Positions 1 through 8,224 of a DNA stretch of 15,757 nucleotides are shown here, piece after piece. Numbering within the stretch: position 1 is the first letter of the stretch; every line of letters starts with the position of its first letter. Origin of the DNA: Gammaproteobacteria bacterium (GTDB taxonomy: Bacteria; Pseudomonadota; Gammaproteobacteria; Pseudomonadales; GM7GCV1); assembly GCA_030830945.1 (NCBI GenBank), contig JAURLY010000099.1, positions 1 to 15,757 of the forward strand, read 5' to 3'. The translations under genes were made by a program, and so were the position numbers. The notes under the pieces are model-generated. The model ran no database searches. It was not told the DNA's origin and saw only the letters and a program-made list of their open reading frames with translations.

Positions 1-271
1 GTGCAACAAGGATATATTCCCCCTTACAAAGTCGAATGCCCTCGTTCATCACCGGGACAAGACCGCAGTTCTGCTCCTTGAGAACAAGCCTGACCTTTTC
101 GTGTCCCGCATAGCTGGCAAGGATTTTTCGATTGCTTTGGGTCGAACAGTCATCGATAACGATGACTTCTGTATTCGGGTAGGTCTGGGCAAGAACGCTG
201 CCCATACGACGGCTCAGGTATTTTTCATGGTTGTAACTGGTCACCAGAATGCTGACCAAAGGCAAACTCAT
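1..271 (-). CDS. Family 2 glycosyltransferase, N-terminal part (cut by left window edge)
   Basis: The minus strand is open from an ATG at 271 to the window edge, giving about 90 residues. The start has the GT-A/GT2 pattern: a hydrophobic first strand ending in VTSYNHEKYL, then SVLAQTYPNTEVIVIDDCST, where the DD pair would contact the nucleotide-sugar, and later NEGIRLCKGEYI. Such enzymes transfer a sugar from a nucleotide-sugar donor at the cytoplasmic side of the membrane during O-antigen or glycan assembly. The usual VIDDGS motif reads VIDDCS here. The ATG overlaps the stop of the upstream epimerase gene by four bases (ATGA), so translation is probably coupled. The catalytic and acceptor-binding half is outside the window, so neither donor nor acceptor can be named. 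Confidence 0.88.
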   Translation of the reverse strand, partial: MSLPLVSILVTSYNHEKYLSRRMGSVLAQTYPNTEVIVIDDCSTQSNRKILASYAGHEKVRLVLKEQNCGLVPVMNEGIRLCKGEYILVA

Positions 272-1398
272 TTGAACAACCCCTTATCCCTCAGCTCTTC
301 TAGGCTGTGTTCATAGCCGTCATGCTGGACCTTTTCACCTTTCACCCAGGTAACAAATTGCTCCAGGCCGTGCTCGATGCGGACAGCAGGATTGAAACCA
401 AGCTTTTCCTGTGCCAGCGAGATATCTGCCATACAATGACGTATGTCTCCTACCCTGTACTGTCCGGTTACCTTCAATTGGACTTTTTTCCCGTAATGTT
501 CCTGCAATTTTGTGGCAACCTCATATACAGAAACTGCACTTCCCGACCCGATGTTGAAGATACCGCACGCTACAGTATTTCTTTCTATGCAGGCAACAAG
601 ACTGGTAACGACGTCGGAAATATATACGAAATCACGACTCTCCTTACCGTCCTCGAATATATTTATATAACTCCCATTGAGTATGCGCGTAGAAAAGATA
701 GACAAAATTCCAGTATAGGGATTTGACAAGGATTGCCCAGGTCCATACACATTCTGGAATCGCAAGGCATATGCTGACAGTCCCAGAGCTGGCGCGATAT
801 TCATGACCAATTGCTCCTGGGAAAGCTTTGAAATGGCGTATACGGAAGCCGGTCGCGGTGGTGAATCTTCCCTGGTTGGAATTGTCTGGCAAAGTCCCCC
901 GCAGAACGGGCAATGCACATGGAAATCACCCACCTGCATCTCCTGGTCACTTCTTTGGCCGGGAAAAACCCTGCCATGCACAGAACAGAGATAATCCCCT
1001 TCTCCATAGATTGCTCTGGATGAAGCGACAATTACTTTTGTGATTGACTCACGCCGCTCGGCAATCTCCTCAAGCAGAATCGAGGTGCCGCCAATATTGA
1101 CATCGGTATAATGTTTAATGGCATACATCGACTGACCGGTACCAGTTTCCGCAGCAAGATGTACAACGCAATCCACATCAGACAACGCTCTGGCTATATC
1201 CTGTCGCGCCAATACAGAACCATGAATGAATTCGACCTCCCGGGGCAATGACAGGAATAACGGAGATTGCTGAGGGTCATCGCCGTGAATCTGGGGTGAA
1301 AGATTGTCAAGCACTCTTACCTTGTAGCCAAGCTCCACCAGGCGGATTGCCAGGGAGGATCCGATGAATCCTGCACCACCGGTAATCAATATATTCAT
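268..1398 (-). CDS. NAD-dependent sugar epimerase/dehydratase (extended SDR) with Cys/His insert
   Basis: A 376-residue protein of the extended short-chain dehydrogenase family, which epimerises or dehydrates nucleotide-sugars. Residues 7-13 carry the GGAGFIG cofactor motif, D31 probably binds the NAD ribose, SSR at 126-128 is the serine region, and Y187-x3-K191 is the catalytic pair. Between the serine and tyrosine sites lies an insert of roughly 40 residues (about 135-175) with C138-x2-H141 and C163-x2-C166 plus C170, resembling a zinc knuckle. From memory, similar inserts occur in dTDP-L-rhamnose/6-deoxy-L-talose C4 epimerases of the WbiB type, but I cannot confirm this match. The start is ATG, 12 bases after the stop of the acetyltransferase gene. 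It may supply a second nucleotide-sugar for the same glycan. Substrate unknown. Confidence 0.85.
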   Translation of the reverse strand: MNILITGGAGFIGSSLAIRLVELGYKVRVLDNLSPQIHGDDPQQSPLFLSLPREVEFIHGSVLARQDIARALSDVDCVVHLAAETGTGQSMYAIKHYTDVNIGGTSILLEEIAERRESITKVIVASSRAIYGEGDYLCSVHGRVFPGQRSDQEMQVGDFHVHCPFCGGLCQTIPTREDSPPRPASVYAISKLSQEQLVMNIAPALGLSAYALRFQNVYGPGQSLSNPYTGILSIFSTRILNGSYINIFEDGKESRDFVYISDVVTSLVACIERNTVACGIFNIGSGSAVSVYEVATKLQEHYGKKVQLKVTGQYRVGDIRHCMADISLAQEKLGFNPAVRIEHGLEQFVTWVKGEKVQHDGYEHSLEELRDKGLFK

Positions 1399-1410
1399 AT
1401 AATCAAATGG

Positions 1411-1998
1411 TTACTTACATTCGACCCATCGTTTAGCAACGGTGTCGTATTGACGAATGATCCTGGCAGGAACACCGGCAGCCACAGAATAATCCGGAAT
1501 ATCCCGGGTGACTACGGCATTTGCCCCTATAACACAATTCTTGCCGATGTTGACGCCGATAATGGCAGCGTTCTCACCAATCCAGCTGCCACTGCCGATG
1601 TGTACAGCTTTCTTGAAAATAACCCCTTGAGCCAAAACGGGCTGATCAATATTTTCATAGCCGTGAATATTGTCGGAGATATACACATTGTTCGCGGTAA
1701 GTATATCGTCCCCGATGACAACGTGCCTGATGCAGGAGATATGGTTGTTGTAGCCGAAAACGCAACGATCACCGATTTCCAGTTCAGGGTTTTCCCCATC
1801 CAGGGGAGCGCAAAACAGCCAGGCACCACGCTGGAAAAAACTTTTCTCACCTATTCTGATGTGGGATTTTCCTTCGATTCTGAAAGGTCGCATAAAAGAA
1901 GCCGTTGCGCCGAGATAGGCGAAACCATGCTTATGGACAACATGGAACAATGTGATCCTTAATTTGTTCAACAGACTTTTAATGAATGGAAGCATCAT
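1411..1998 (-). CDS. Hexapeptide-repeat O-acetyltransferase (WbbJ/NodL-like)
   Basis: A left-handed beta-helix acetyltransferase of about 195 residues. Using the ATG at 1998, imperfect hexapeptide repeats run from about residue 46 (IRIGEKSFF, LEIGDRCVFG, VVIGDDIL) to 166. H112 in the loop NVYISDNIHGYE is the likely catalytic base. The end, VAAGVPARIIRQY, is typical of acetyl-CoA-dependent sugar O-acetyltransferases. The reading frame extends to an ATG at 2064, but those extra residues lie inside the upstream gene and do not look like this family. An ATG at 2010 is also possible, but its GGAGG is only about three bases away. Even the 1998 start overlaps the upstream stop by 20 bases. It probably O-acetylates a sugar in the glycan; Legionella legionaminic acid is O-acetylated, but that link is inference. 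Confidence 0.87.
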   Translation of the reverse strand: MMLPFIKSLLNKLRITLFHVVHKHGFAYLGATASFMRPFRIEGKSHIRIGEKSFFQRGAWLFCAPLDGENPELEIGDRCVFGYNNHISCIRHVVIGDDILTANNVYISDNIHGYENIDQPVLAQGVIFKKAVHIGSGSWIGENAAIIGVNIGKNCVIGANAVVTRDIPDYSVAAGVPARIIRQYDTVAKRWVECK

Positions 1999-3832
1999 GG
2001 TTTTCCGCATTGCCCTCCAACAGGGCGTAAATGAACTCAAGGTTGCGGCGTGTATTCTCGCCATCCAGGGGGCCTATGTATTTTTCAAGTACTTCCCTCG
2101 ACAGGAATGCATCGAATATCGAGTCATGTTGGAGAAACGCGACTAGTGTGTTCCTGAGTTCCTGCGGGTCACAGGCTGTCACCAGTTCAGACTGGTTATC
2201 AAATGGTGGATCCTGGTCTTCCTGGTCATTCTTGTAATAGATTACCGGTATTCCCAGACAGGACGCCTCAAACAACGTTTGCGAATATATGGATATATAG
2301 AGGTCTGTCTTCATCAATACTTTCCAGATCGGCATTCGTTGCACCACCTGGATTGGCATATTCGGGAAGTATTCTTCTACATATTTCTTGTATTGATCAT
2401 GATAACCGTTGGGCCTGACCTTGATGATGACACTGTACCCGACGGACTCACCCATTACCTGGTTTATAGCAGTCAATACAGAGGACATGAATTCGAATTC
2501 GATGGCCTGATAGCTGGTCAAGTCAATACTGTTGAAACCGGATGTCCCGATACTGATCACAGGTTTTTCTCTGTTGATACTTCTTTGTGGAAGTGAATCA
2601 GCATACACATCCATTCGCGGATCTCCCAAGGTGACGATGTTCGACATTCCCCTGAAATAGTGCTCTTTGATACTAGTTGAATAGCTGTTTATGTACGAGG
2701 CATACTTTCCTTCATCATTATGCTGGTCGCTAAGAATTCCGTTAATAATCAGGTAGCTAGGGATCTTTTTTGCTTTAAGAACACAATCCATCAACGTTTG
2801 TTCCACGCCGATATTGGCGATCATTAGCTGTAGCCGGATGGGGACGCTATCTGCATAGTTTTTAGCGGCATTCAACTTCTGCAAGATATCCGGCAGCAAC
2901 GGGGCAACATTTTCTTTGATGATACGGTAGGCATCCTCGGTCAAATCCAGTCCGTCAGCCAATTGCAGACGTGCGCACTTTTTTTCGGCATGTAGTTGCA
3001 TAATTTTTTTTGCCATATCGCTGCGTCCATTGAATGCGACAGAGCCCGGTACAAGCCTTTGCAGAAAAAAGTCCCTGATTTTGCCTGTACGAAATGGGGA
3101 AGCGGTAACCACCTTGATACGAGGATCACGTGATAATTCTGCAACCAGTTTATAGGTAGGGTGGTAAAGCTGGGCATAAACGATATGCTTATTATTCAGC
3201 AACCCAAATTTTGTATCCAAAAAAAATACGGCTTTTGCGAGTAGCCCAAGATAGATTTTTTTGAACTTAGCGGATAGTGAAGTGCCATGCAGGGCATCTT
3301 GCATATAACGGTAAATGTCAAAAAAATATCTTGGAAGGATGTCCTTGGTCTTTGCAGTTTTATTCTCCAGCCATGAATGTTCAATGCCGGCTTCGTCGAG
3401 GATTTCCGGAAAAAAGGGCTCACTGCAAATGACAAATAGCTGCTTATACTCAAATCCTGCTAACTTATTCAGAGATGCCCTGAGTCTTACGTAATTCAAG
3501 TACTCACTCCAGAACTCAATCCTGAGGGCAAAGCCGAAGTCGATGCCGAATGCCGTAAAGATATCGTTTCCTTCCAGGTCAAGATGCCAGCGTCGGAAAA
3601 ACTCGGCAGCGCGGTAATTGTTTTCCTGCATCTCATCTTTGGCACAGAGGTGGTCGACATATTCCGCCCTCCCTCCCTGTTTGCAAACGGCGTTTTTGAG
3701 CCCGTAATCGAAAGTCAGGACCAGATCGGTTACCGGGTCGTATTGACGGGCAACAGCATGGAAGTCATTCCTGTCACTCAGAAGAAAGATATTTTCGAAT
3801 CTGATGCCGACTGGTCCTTTATCTCTTGTCAC
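1979..3832 (-). CDS. Large protein with GT-B-like C-terminal half; probable surface-glycan glycosyltransferase
   Basis: A 617-residue protein that I do not recognise as a named family. The N-terminal half (about 1-330) is mixed alpha/beta without a clear motif. The C-terminal half looks like the donor domain of GT-B glycosyltransferases or CDP-glycerol-phosphotransferase-like surface carbohydrate proteins: LGDPRMDVY at 402-410, ISIGTSGFNSID at 426-437, VIIKVRPN at 468-475, and the donor-site-like TLFEASCLGIPVIYYKND at 519-536. No signal peptide or membrane segment is evident, so it is probably cytoplasmic. The start is GTG at 3832, eleven bases after the stop of the dehydrogenase gene, with no strong ribosome-binding site. 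Its place behind the CMP-sugar genes makes transfer of the nonulosonic acid a reasonable guess, with no direct proof. Confidence 0.65.
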   Translation of the reverse strand: MTRDKGPVGIRFENIFLLSDRNDFHAVARQYDPVTDLVLTFDYGLKNAVCKQGGRAEYVDHLCAKDEMQENNYRAAEFFRRWHLDLEGNDIFTAFGIDFGFALRIEFWSEYLNYVRLRASLNKLAGFEYKQLFVICSEPFFPEILDEAGIEHSWLENKTAKTKDILPRYFFDIYRYMQDALHGTSLSAKFKKIYLGLLAKAVFFLDTKFGLLNNKHIVYAQLYHPTYKLVAELSRDPRIKVVTASPFRTGKIRDFFLQRLVPGSVAFNGRSDMAKKIMQLHAEKKCARLQLADGLDLTEDAYRIIKENVAPLLPDILQKLNAAKNYADSVPIRLQLMIANIGVEQTLMDCVLKAKKIPSYLIINGILSDQHNDEGKYASYINSYSTSIKEHYFRGMSNIVTLGDPRMDVYADSLPQRSINREKPVISIGTSGFNSIDLTSYQAIEFEFMSSVLTAINQVMGESVGYSVIIKVRPNGYHDQYKKYVEEYFPNMPIQVVQRMPIWKVLMKTDLYISIYSQTLFEASCLGIPVIYYKNDQEDQDPPFDNQSELVTACDPQELRNTLVAFLQHDSIFDAFLSREVLEKYIGPLDGENTRRNLEFIYALLEGNAENHDASIH

Positions 3833-3843
3833 TGTCGGACAAT

Positions 3844-4614
3844 CTACAAAGTGAAGCCGTCATCAATAACAAGATTCTGGCCGGTAATATGAATGGCTCC
3901 ATCTGACAGGAGAAATCGAACTGTGCCATACAGGTCCACAGGATCGAGCATGCCTTTGTGCATGCATTTTGCATTGTATTTATCCAAAAATGAGTCCGGC
4001 TGAGCATCGAGGATACCGCCTGGGCTTATACAATTGATGCGTATACTGTCTTTCTTGAAATATTTGGCAAAATATCGGCTAAGCTGAATGATGGCCGACT
4101 TGATAGCTGCATATTCGACCGGCATAGTCATTGGGGTACCTTCATAGACATTGAAATCCGGCGCATGAAACCCGTAAATGGAGGAAAAATTGATCACATT
4201 GCCAAAACCTTGCTGACGAAATGCCAGGCAAAATTCCTTCATTACCAGGAAGTACCCGCCGATGTGCAGGTCGATACTACTGCAAAAATCTAGGTATGTA
4301 ACATCGTCCAGTTTATGGCCATAATTCGCTCCCCTGGGGTAGGCCGCATTAATGACCGCATCAATCTTAGAATACTTCTCCAATGTTTGTTGAATAAGTA
4401 CATTGACAGATTTCGCGCTGGATATATCTACCGGCAAGAATTCTGTCAAACTACCTGAAACGCCCTTCAATGTATCAGCAAGCTGGCGTCCGGAGTCCTC
4501 GTTGATGTCTGCAATGATCACTACTGCGCCTGCGGCGGCCAATTGTTGGCATATATCCCGACCTATAAACCCGGCGCCACCAGTGACTACGACTACTTTA
4601 TCTTTCATATCCAT
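3844..4614 (-). CDS. ptmA: PtmA-like short-chain dehydrogenase/reductase
   Basis: A classical short-chain dehydrogenase of 256 residues. TGGAGFIG at 11-18 binds NAD(P), INAA at 88-91 stands in for the usual NAG motif, S144/S145 in NFSSIYG and Y168-x3-K172 form the active site, and INCISPGG at 193-200 follows as expected. The stretch YEGTPMTMPVEYAAIK before and across the tyrosine is characteristic of the PtmA proteins of flagellin-glycosylation and legionaminic acid loci. In Campylobacter, PtmA together with PtmF was proposed to act in making glucosamine phosphate for the GDP pathway; its exact reaction remains unsettled. The start is ATG at 4614, 27 bases after the carbamoyltransferase stop; a second in-frame ATG lies at 4608. 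The symbol rests on similarity and context. Confidence 0.8.
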   Translation of the reverse strand: MDMKDKVVVVTGGAGFIGRDICQQLAAAGAVVIIADINEDSGRQLADTLKGVSGSLTEFLPVDISSAKSVNVLIQQTLEKYSKIDAVINAAYPRGANYGHKLDDVTYLDFCSSIDLHIGGYFLVMKEFCLAFRQQGFGNVINFSSIYGFHAPDFNVYEGTPMTMPVEYAAIKSAIIQLSRYFAKYFKKDSIRINCISPGGILDAQPDSFLDKYNAKCMHKGMLDPVDLYGTVRFLLSDGAIHITGQNLVIDDGFTL

Positions 4615-4641
4615 AGCGAAAGTCCCACCAAGATCCCTTGT

Positions 4642-6450
4642 TTAAACCCTGTCTTGACTTTTCTTTGAAATCAGTACACGGTCATCGATATACAGATGAT
4701 CCAGTCCAGACATCCTGAAGGTGCGAATCGCGTCGCTGATCGTGTCTACGATGGGCTCACCGTGTAAATTGAAGCTGGTATTCAGTACGGCCGGAATCCC
4801 GGTCAAGGCCTTGAATTCATTCACCAGGTGGTGGTATTCAGGCGCCTCACTTTCAACGATGAACTGAGGTCTCACGGTCTTATCATAGGGATGGGTGCCT
4901 GCAATGATTTCCTGGAATTTATCCGGTCTAACATCCAGGCTGATTGCCATGAATGGTGATTCCAACCCCTTGGGGTTCATGATGTAGTCTTCGCTGTGTT
5001 CCTTGAGAATGGATAAGGCAAAAGGCATCCAGAAGTCCCTGTTCTTGATAGCCTCGTTTATTTTTTGTACCGACTCTCTCTGGCGCGGATCAGCCAGGAT
5101 ACTCCTGTTCCCAAGGGCTCGTGCGCCGAATTCGGCTTTACCCCTGATCACTGAAACAATTTCTCCTTGTGCCAGCAAGCCGGCAACGTACGTGTGATCG
5201 ACATCTTGCGTGACGATGAATTCACAAGCGTATTTACTAAAATCGATATCCTCGATTTCGTCCTTGATATCAAACCCCAGGTAAAGGTTTGCAAGGGGCC
5301 TGTTGCTTTCTTGTTTGCTATTCATCAGGTAACAGCCGCCTATACTGAGGCTTTCGTCGCCAGATGAACCACAAACGAACATGGCTTCAACCTCGTCGAG
5401 TTCCGAGATGACCTTGTTCATCTTGATATTCATGGCAATACCGCCACCTACCACGATTTTGCGAATGCCGGTCTGCTTGACGATGTTTCTCACCAGTTTG
5501 CTGGCAATCTCCTCGGTGTAGTCCTGTACCGCACCGGCAATATTATCGAAGCGGTGGGTTTCCCAGCCTTTTTTGAGATAACTGTAAAGATCCTTTGGTC
5601 GGTTTTTTGAAACAATGCGAATACCTTCAACGGTACAAATGTCTTCGATGACTTGTTTGGCCTTTGCAACATAGGATTTTTTCGCATAGGCAGCCAGGCC
5701 CATGACCTTAAATTCGTGTTCGTCCGGCCGCATACCCAGAAGCAACGTAGCCAGTTTATATATACGCCCGAGGTCGTTTTGATTGGAATCTGCTAGAAAT
5801 GTAAATTTGTCTTCTGATACTTGCCAAACAGTCTGATTTCGACCATCACCCCATCCATCCATGGTAAGTACGATGCAGTCATCTCCCCTAAAGGGTGAAC
5901 CAAAATATGAATAGTACGCATGGCAAGTATGATGATCTAGAAATTCCACCTTCTCTTTCTCTATCCCAAGGTGAGAACTTAGCTTCCTAGCCTCTTCGTT
6001 TCTGTAAAGTTGAATATCTTGTTTTTCATCTGCCAATACTTCGTCAGTCAAATATGAAAAATCGAAATATTCTTTCGCATTATTAAACTTTGGGTCATCT
6101 CTCAACCATTTCAGATATTCACTACAATCCTCTCCACGAAATCGTTTTTGGTAGAATTTATGTCCGTAATAATCGTGATAGTCTTGCAAACTAAAATTAC
6201 AAGTAGTTTTTGACTTAATGAGGATTCCAGGATTGTCATAGGTTGTATAGGCTACTCTATGCAGATCTGAACCGGTAACGCCTGCTTTCCTCATACAGTA
6301 GTCAATTGAGCGCTCAGGGTAACAAACGTCATTTTTGATTCTAGAAAACCTTTCTTCGCATAACGCTGCAATTATGCGCCCATTCACACTTATCGCTGCC
6401 GAAGAATTATGACCAACACTTAAAGCTAAGTTGTATTCTCTATTTTTCAT
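4642..6450 (-). CDS. O-carbamoyltransferase, NodU/CmcH/TobZ family
   Basis: A full-length 602-residue carbamoyltransferase, which uses carbamoyl phosphate and ATP, through carbamoyl-adenylate, to carbamoylate a hydroxyl. The N-terminal Kae1-like domain shows SVGHNSSAAI at 11-20, EERFSRIKND at 32-41, the metal-binding H173-x3-H177 in DHHTCHAYYS, and TMDGWGDG at 196-203; GGGIAMN at 335-341 and GSSGDESLSIGG at 361-372 follow. The C-terminal YrdC-like domain has GKAEFGARALGNRS at 437-450 and NTSFNLHGEPIVD at 557-569. All the expected landmarks are intact. It lies inside the nonulosonic acid gene set, so its target is probably that sugar or another residue of the same glycan. Roughly the first 180 codons are more AT-rich than the rest. 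The start is ATG at 6450 without an obvious ribosome-binding site. Confidence 0.93.
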   Translation of the reverse strand: MKNREYNLALSVGHNSSAAISVNGRIIAALCEERFSRIKNDVCYPERSIDYCMRKAGVTGSDLHRVAYTTYDNPGILIKSKTTCNFSLQDYHDYYGHKFYQKRFRGEDCSEYLKWLRDDPKFNNAKEYFDFSYLTDEVLADEKQDIQLYRNEEARKLSSHLGIEKEKVEFLDHHTCHAYYSYFGSPFRGDDCIVLTMDGWGDGRNQTVWQVSEDKFTFLADSNQNDLGRIYKLATLLLGMRPDEHEFKVMGLAAYAKKSYVAKAKQVIEDICTVEGIRIVSKNRPKDLYSYLKKGWETHRFDNIAGAVQDYTEEIASKLVRNIVKQTGIRKIVVGGGIAMNIKMNKVISELDEVEAMFVCGSSGDESLSIGGCYLMNSKQESNRPLANLYLGFDIKDEIEDIDFSKYACEFIVTQDVDHTYVAGLLAQGEIVSVIRGKAEFGARALGNRSILADPRQRESVQKINEAIKNRDFWMPFALSILKEHSEDYIMNPKGLESPFMAISLDVRPDKFQEIIAGTHPYDKTVRPQFIVESEAPEYHHLVNEFKALTGIPAVLNTSFNLHGEPIVDTISDAIRTFRMSGLDHLYIDDRVLISKKSQDRV

Positions 6451-6487
6451 AATGTATTAATTTATAGAAGTATTTTAGGAAAATTCT

Positions 6488-7192
6488 TTAATATAATGCC
6501 GTACGTTCTCGTAATAAATATTCCGCGAAATGGAAGTCCAGCAAACTATCTATATCTATAGCTCTCTCTTTAGGTACGATGACGCTACGAATTTTTCCCT
6601 GCAGCAGATATTCACAGGTCATTACATATTCGGGGTTCGCAACATAGGCAACAGTTGCCAAGTCAAAAACCGGAGGAGCATCTTGTCGTCTAGCGATGCT
6701 CTTCTCAAGACCAAGAAGCAAATCCACAAACCCTTTTTGATCCCTATTGACCATATTGAAATAGGGATTACGATGCGAATCAGATACAGTAACAACAAGA
6801 TCAGAATCACCCTCTTGAAACATTTTGATGCAATTTTCAATATCTAATTTTGAACGAAGTGGAGCTGTTGGTGGGATCGAAAGCATTATGTCAGGCAAAT
6901 TTCCTTCGTTATCTCTCCAGTATTGTAAAGCGTGTTTCCAAGCGGCGATTTCCGGTGAATCATCTTGTGCTAAATGTGAAGGCCTCAAAAATGGCACTTC
7001 AGCTCCGTACTGAAGTGCAACGTTTCTAATTTCTAGAGAATCAGTAGAAACAACTACTCTATCAATCTCCTTGATTGATTTAGCTTGCTCAATTGACCAT
7101 GATATCAGTGGCTTATCCAATAATGGCCTTATGTTTTTATTAGGAATCCCCTTAGAGCCACCTCTTGCGAAAATAAATGCAACTATATTCAA
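6488..7192 (-). CDS. legF: CMP-nonulosonic acid synthetase (acylneuraminate cytidylyltransferase, LegF/NeuA type)
   Basis: A 234-residue cytidylyltransferase that activates a nonulosonic acid with CTP to give the CMP-sugar donor. The CTP-binding signature ARGGSKGIPNKNI is at 9-21, VVVSTDS at 46-52, and SIPPTAPLRS at 105-114 belongs to the sugar-binding face. With the other genes present, CMP-legionaminic acid or its acetamidino form is the likely product; sequence alone does not separate it from CMP-Neu5Ac or CMP-Pse synthetases. The start is TTG at 7192: it is placed exactly before the first strand of the fold and is preceded by AAAGGA six bases upstream, while no suitable ATG is near. The gene follows the PtmF-like gene after 24 bases and ends 37 bases before the carbamoyltransferase. 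Confidence 0.9.
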   Translation of the reverse strand: MNIVAFIFARGGSKGIPNKNIRPLLDKPLISWSIEQAKSIKEIDRVVVSTDSLEIRNVALQYGAEVPFLRPSHLAQDDSPEIAAWKHALQYWRDNEGNLPDIMLSIPPTAPLRSKLDIENCIKMFQEGDSDLVVTVSDSHRNPYFNMVNRDQKGFVDLLLGLEKSIARRQDAPPVFDLATVAYVANPEYVMTCEYLLQGKIRSVIVPKERAIDIDSLLDFHFAEYLLRERTALY

Positions 7193-7198
7193 ATAAAT

Positions 7199-7204
7199 TC
7201 CTTT
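7199..7204 (-). promoter_or_regulatory. Ribosome-binding site deciding the TTG start of the CMP-sugar synthetase gene
   Basis: On the minus strand AAAGGA lies six bases before the TTG at 7192. It is one of the better Shine-Dalgarno matches in the window and supports the TTG start. Confidence 0.65.
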
Positions 7205-7216
7205 AGTAGTTCCGAA

Positions 7217-8224
7217 TTACACTTTCAATTGAACGCGCTTGTTTAATTTTGCAGACTTACGGGCCGCTTCTACTATCTTTATAACTTTTAAACCGGACTC
7301 TATTGTATTTTCTGAATCACTCTCCGATTCTACGCAAAGCAGAAATTGCCTCCATTCTGAGTCGTAGCTTTCATTAATTGTCTCAGAGCCTTCATAAAGT
7401 CGAGTCCAACTGGACCCGCCCCGTTTATAGAGATCAATACATCCGGTTATACAATCCCATCGGATGCTCCCATGTTCAGCTATAAGAGTACATGTTCTAG
7501 ACTTGTCACTTCGGATTAAATCTAGGTTCACAGAAGCAACTATTCCTTCTTTATTCAAATGTGATTTCATTTTCATCAGGAGGAACACTGAGTCTTCTAC
7601 ATCGATATCCAAATCACTTAACTTATTAAGAGAGGCCTGTATCCAGTCCACATCACCAAATATCCAAGTTAAATAGTCAATTTCATGGCTAAGCTCCAAT
7701 AATGCTCCACCGCCTAATCTGGACTGAGATGTAACTGATTTTTTATAGTCAGAATCGGGCCGCCATTCAGGTAGATACTGCCCTGTCTCGATTCGAATTG
7801 ACCAAGGCTTGCCAACTACCTCGTCCTCAACAATTTCTTTAAGCTTCTTAAGAGATGGTAAAAATCTAAGGTTATAACCAGTAAAACACACAAGTTTTTT
7901 TTTACTACATAAACTGGAAAGTTTGGCTATGTCAGTTGAATTATGTGAGAGGGGTTTTTCTATTAATAAATGCACCCCCAGTTTTGCAAGCGGAAGTGCC
8001 ATAGAAATATGGAATGTTGCAGGATTCGCTATTACCGCAATATTTGGCGCAAAAACTAAGGCTTCTTCAAGGGTTGAAAATACCCTATCTGCTTGCTCAG
8101 GAATAGATATATCCATTTTGTAATGCAGTACCGCAATACATGCGCTAGGTAAGTATTTCCTCGCTAAAAGCAAGTGCCTCTTGCCTATACTGCCATAACC
8201 AACAATTAAAATACGATTAATCAA
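7217..8224 (-). CDS. ptmF: PtmF-like oxidoreductase, Gfo/Idh/MocA family
   Basis: A 335-residue NAD(P)-dependent oxidoreductase. The Rossmann motif VGYGSIGKRH is at 8-17, the catalytic-type EKP is at 89-91, GYNLRF at 116-121 follows, and GGGALLELSHEIDYL at 171-185 is the substrate-domain signature with the conserved His. YLPEWRPDSDY at 150-160 is typical of the oxidoreductases found beside CMP-nonulosonic acid genes. In Campylobacter, PtmF was proposed to work with PtmA in making the glucosamine phosphate used for GDP-GlcNAc; the reaction is not firmly established. The start is TTG at 8224, and the first four bases (TTGA) contain the HisH stop, so the two genes overlap as tightly as an ATGA pair. 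No ribosome-binding site is evident, which suggests translational coupling. Confidence 0.85.
   Translation of the reverse strand: MINRILIVGYGSIGKRHLLLARKYLPSACIAVLHYKMDISIPEQADRVFSTLEEALVFAPNIAVIANPATFHISMALPLAKLGVHLLIEKPLSHNSTDIAKLSSLCSKKKLVCFTGYNLRFLPSLKKLKEIVEDEVVGKPWSIRIETGQYLPEWRPDSDYKKSVTSQSRLGGGALLELSHEIDYLTWIFGDVDWIQASLNKLSDLDIDVEDSVFLLMKMKSHLNKEGIVASVNLDLIRSDKSRTCTLIAEHGSIRWDCITGCIDLYKRGGSSWTRLYEGSETINESYDSEWRQFLLCVESESDSENTIESGLKVIKIVEAARKSAKLNKRVQLKV

Noticed and set aside
1450..1962. 170-codon open frame on the plus strand
   Set aside because: It lies opposite the hexapeptide acetyltransferase, shows no family motif, and comes from the repetitive codon pattern of that gene's antisense strand.
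1411..2064. Acetyltransferase starting at ATG 2064
   Set aside because: The first 22 residues would lie in another frame of the 617-residue gene and are unlike the family; ATG 1998 (or 2010) fits better.
6451..6487. Possible promoter before the carbamoyltransferase gene
   Set aside because: The 37-base gap is AT-rich with a TATAAA-like stretch, but no matching -35 element is seen and AT-rich sequence gives such matches by chance.
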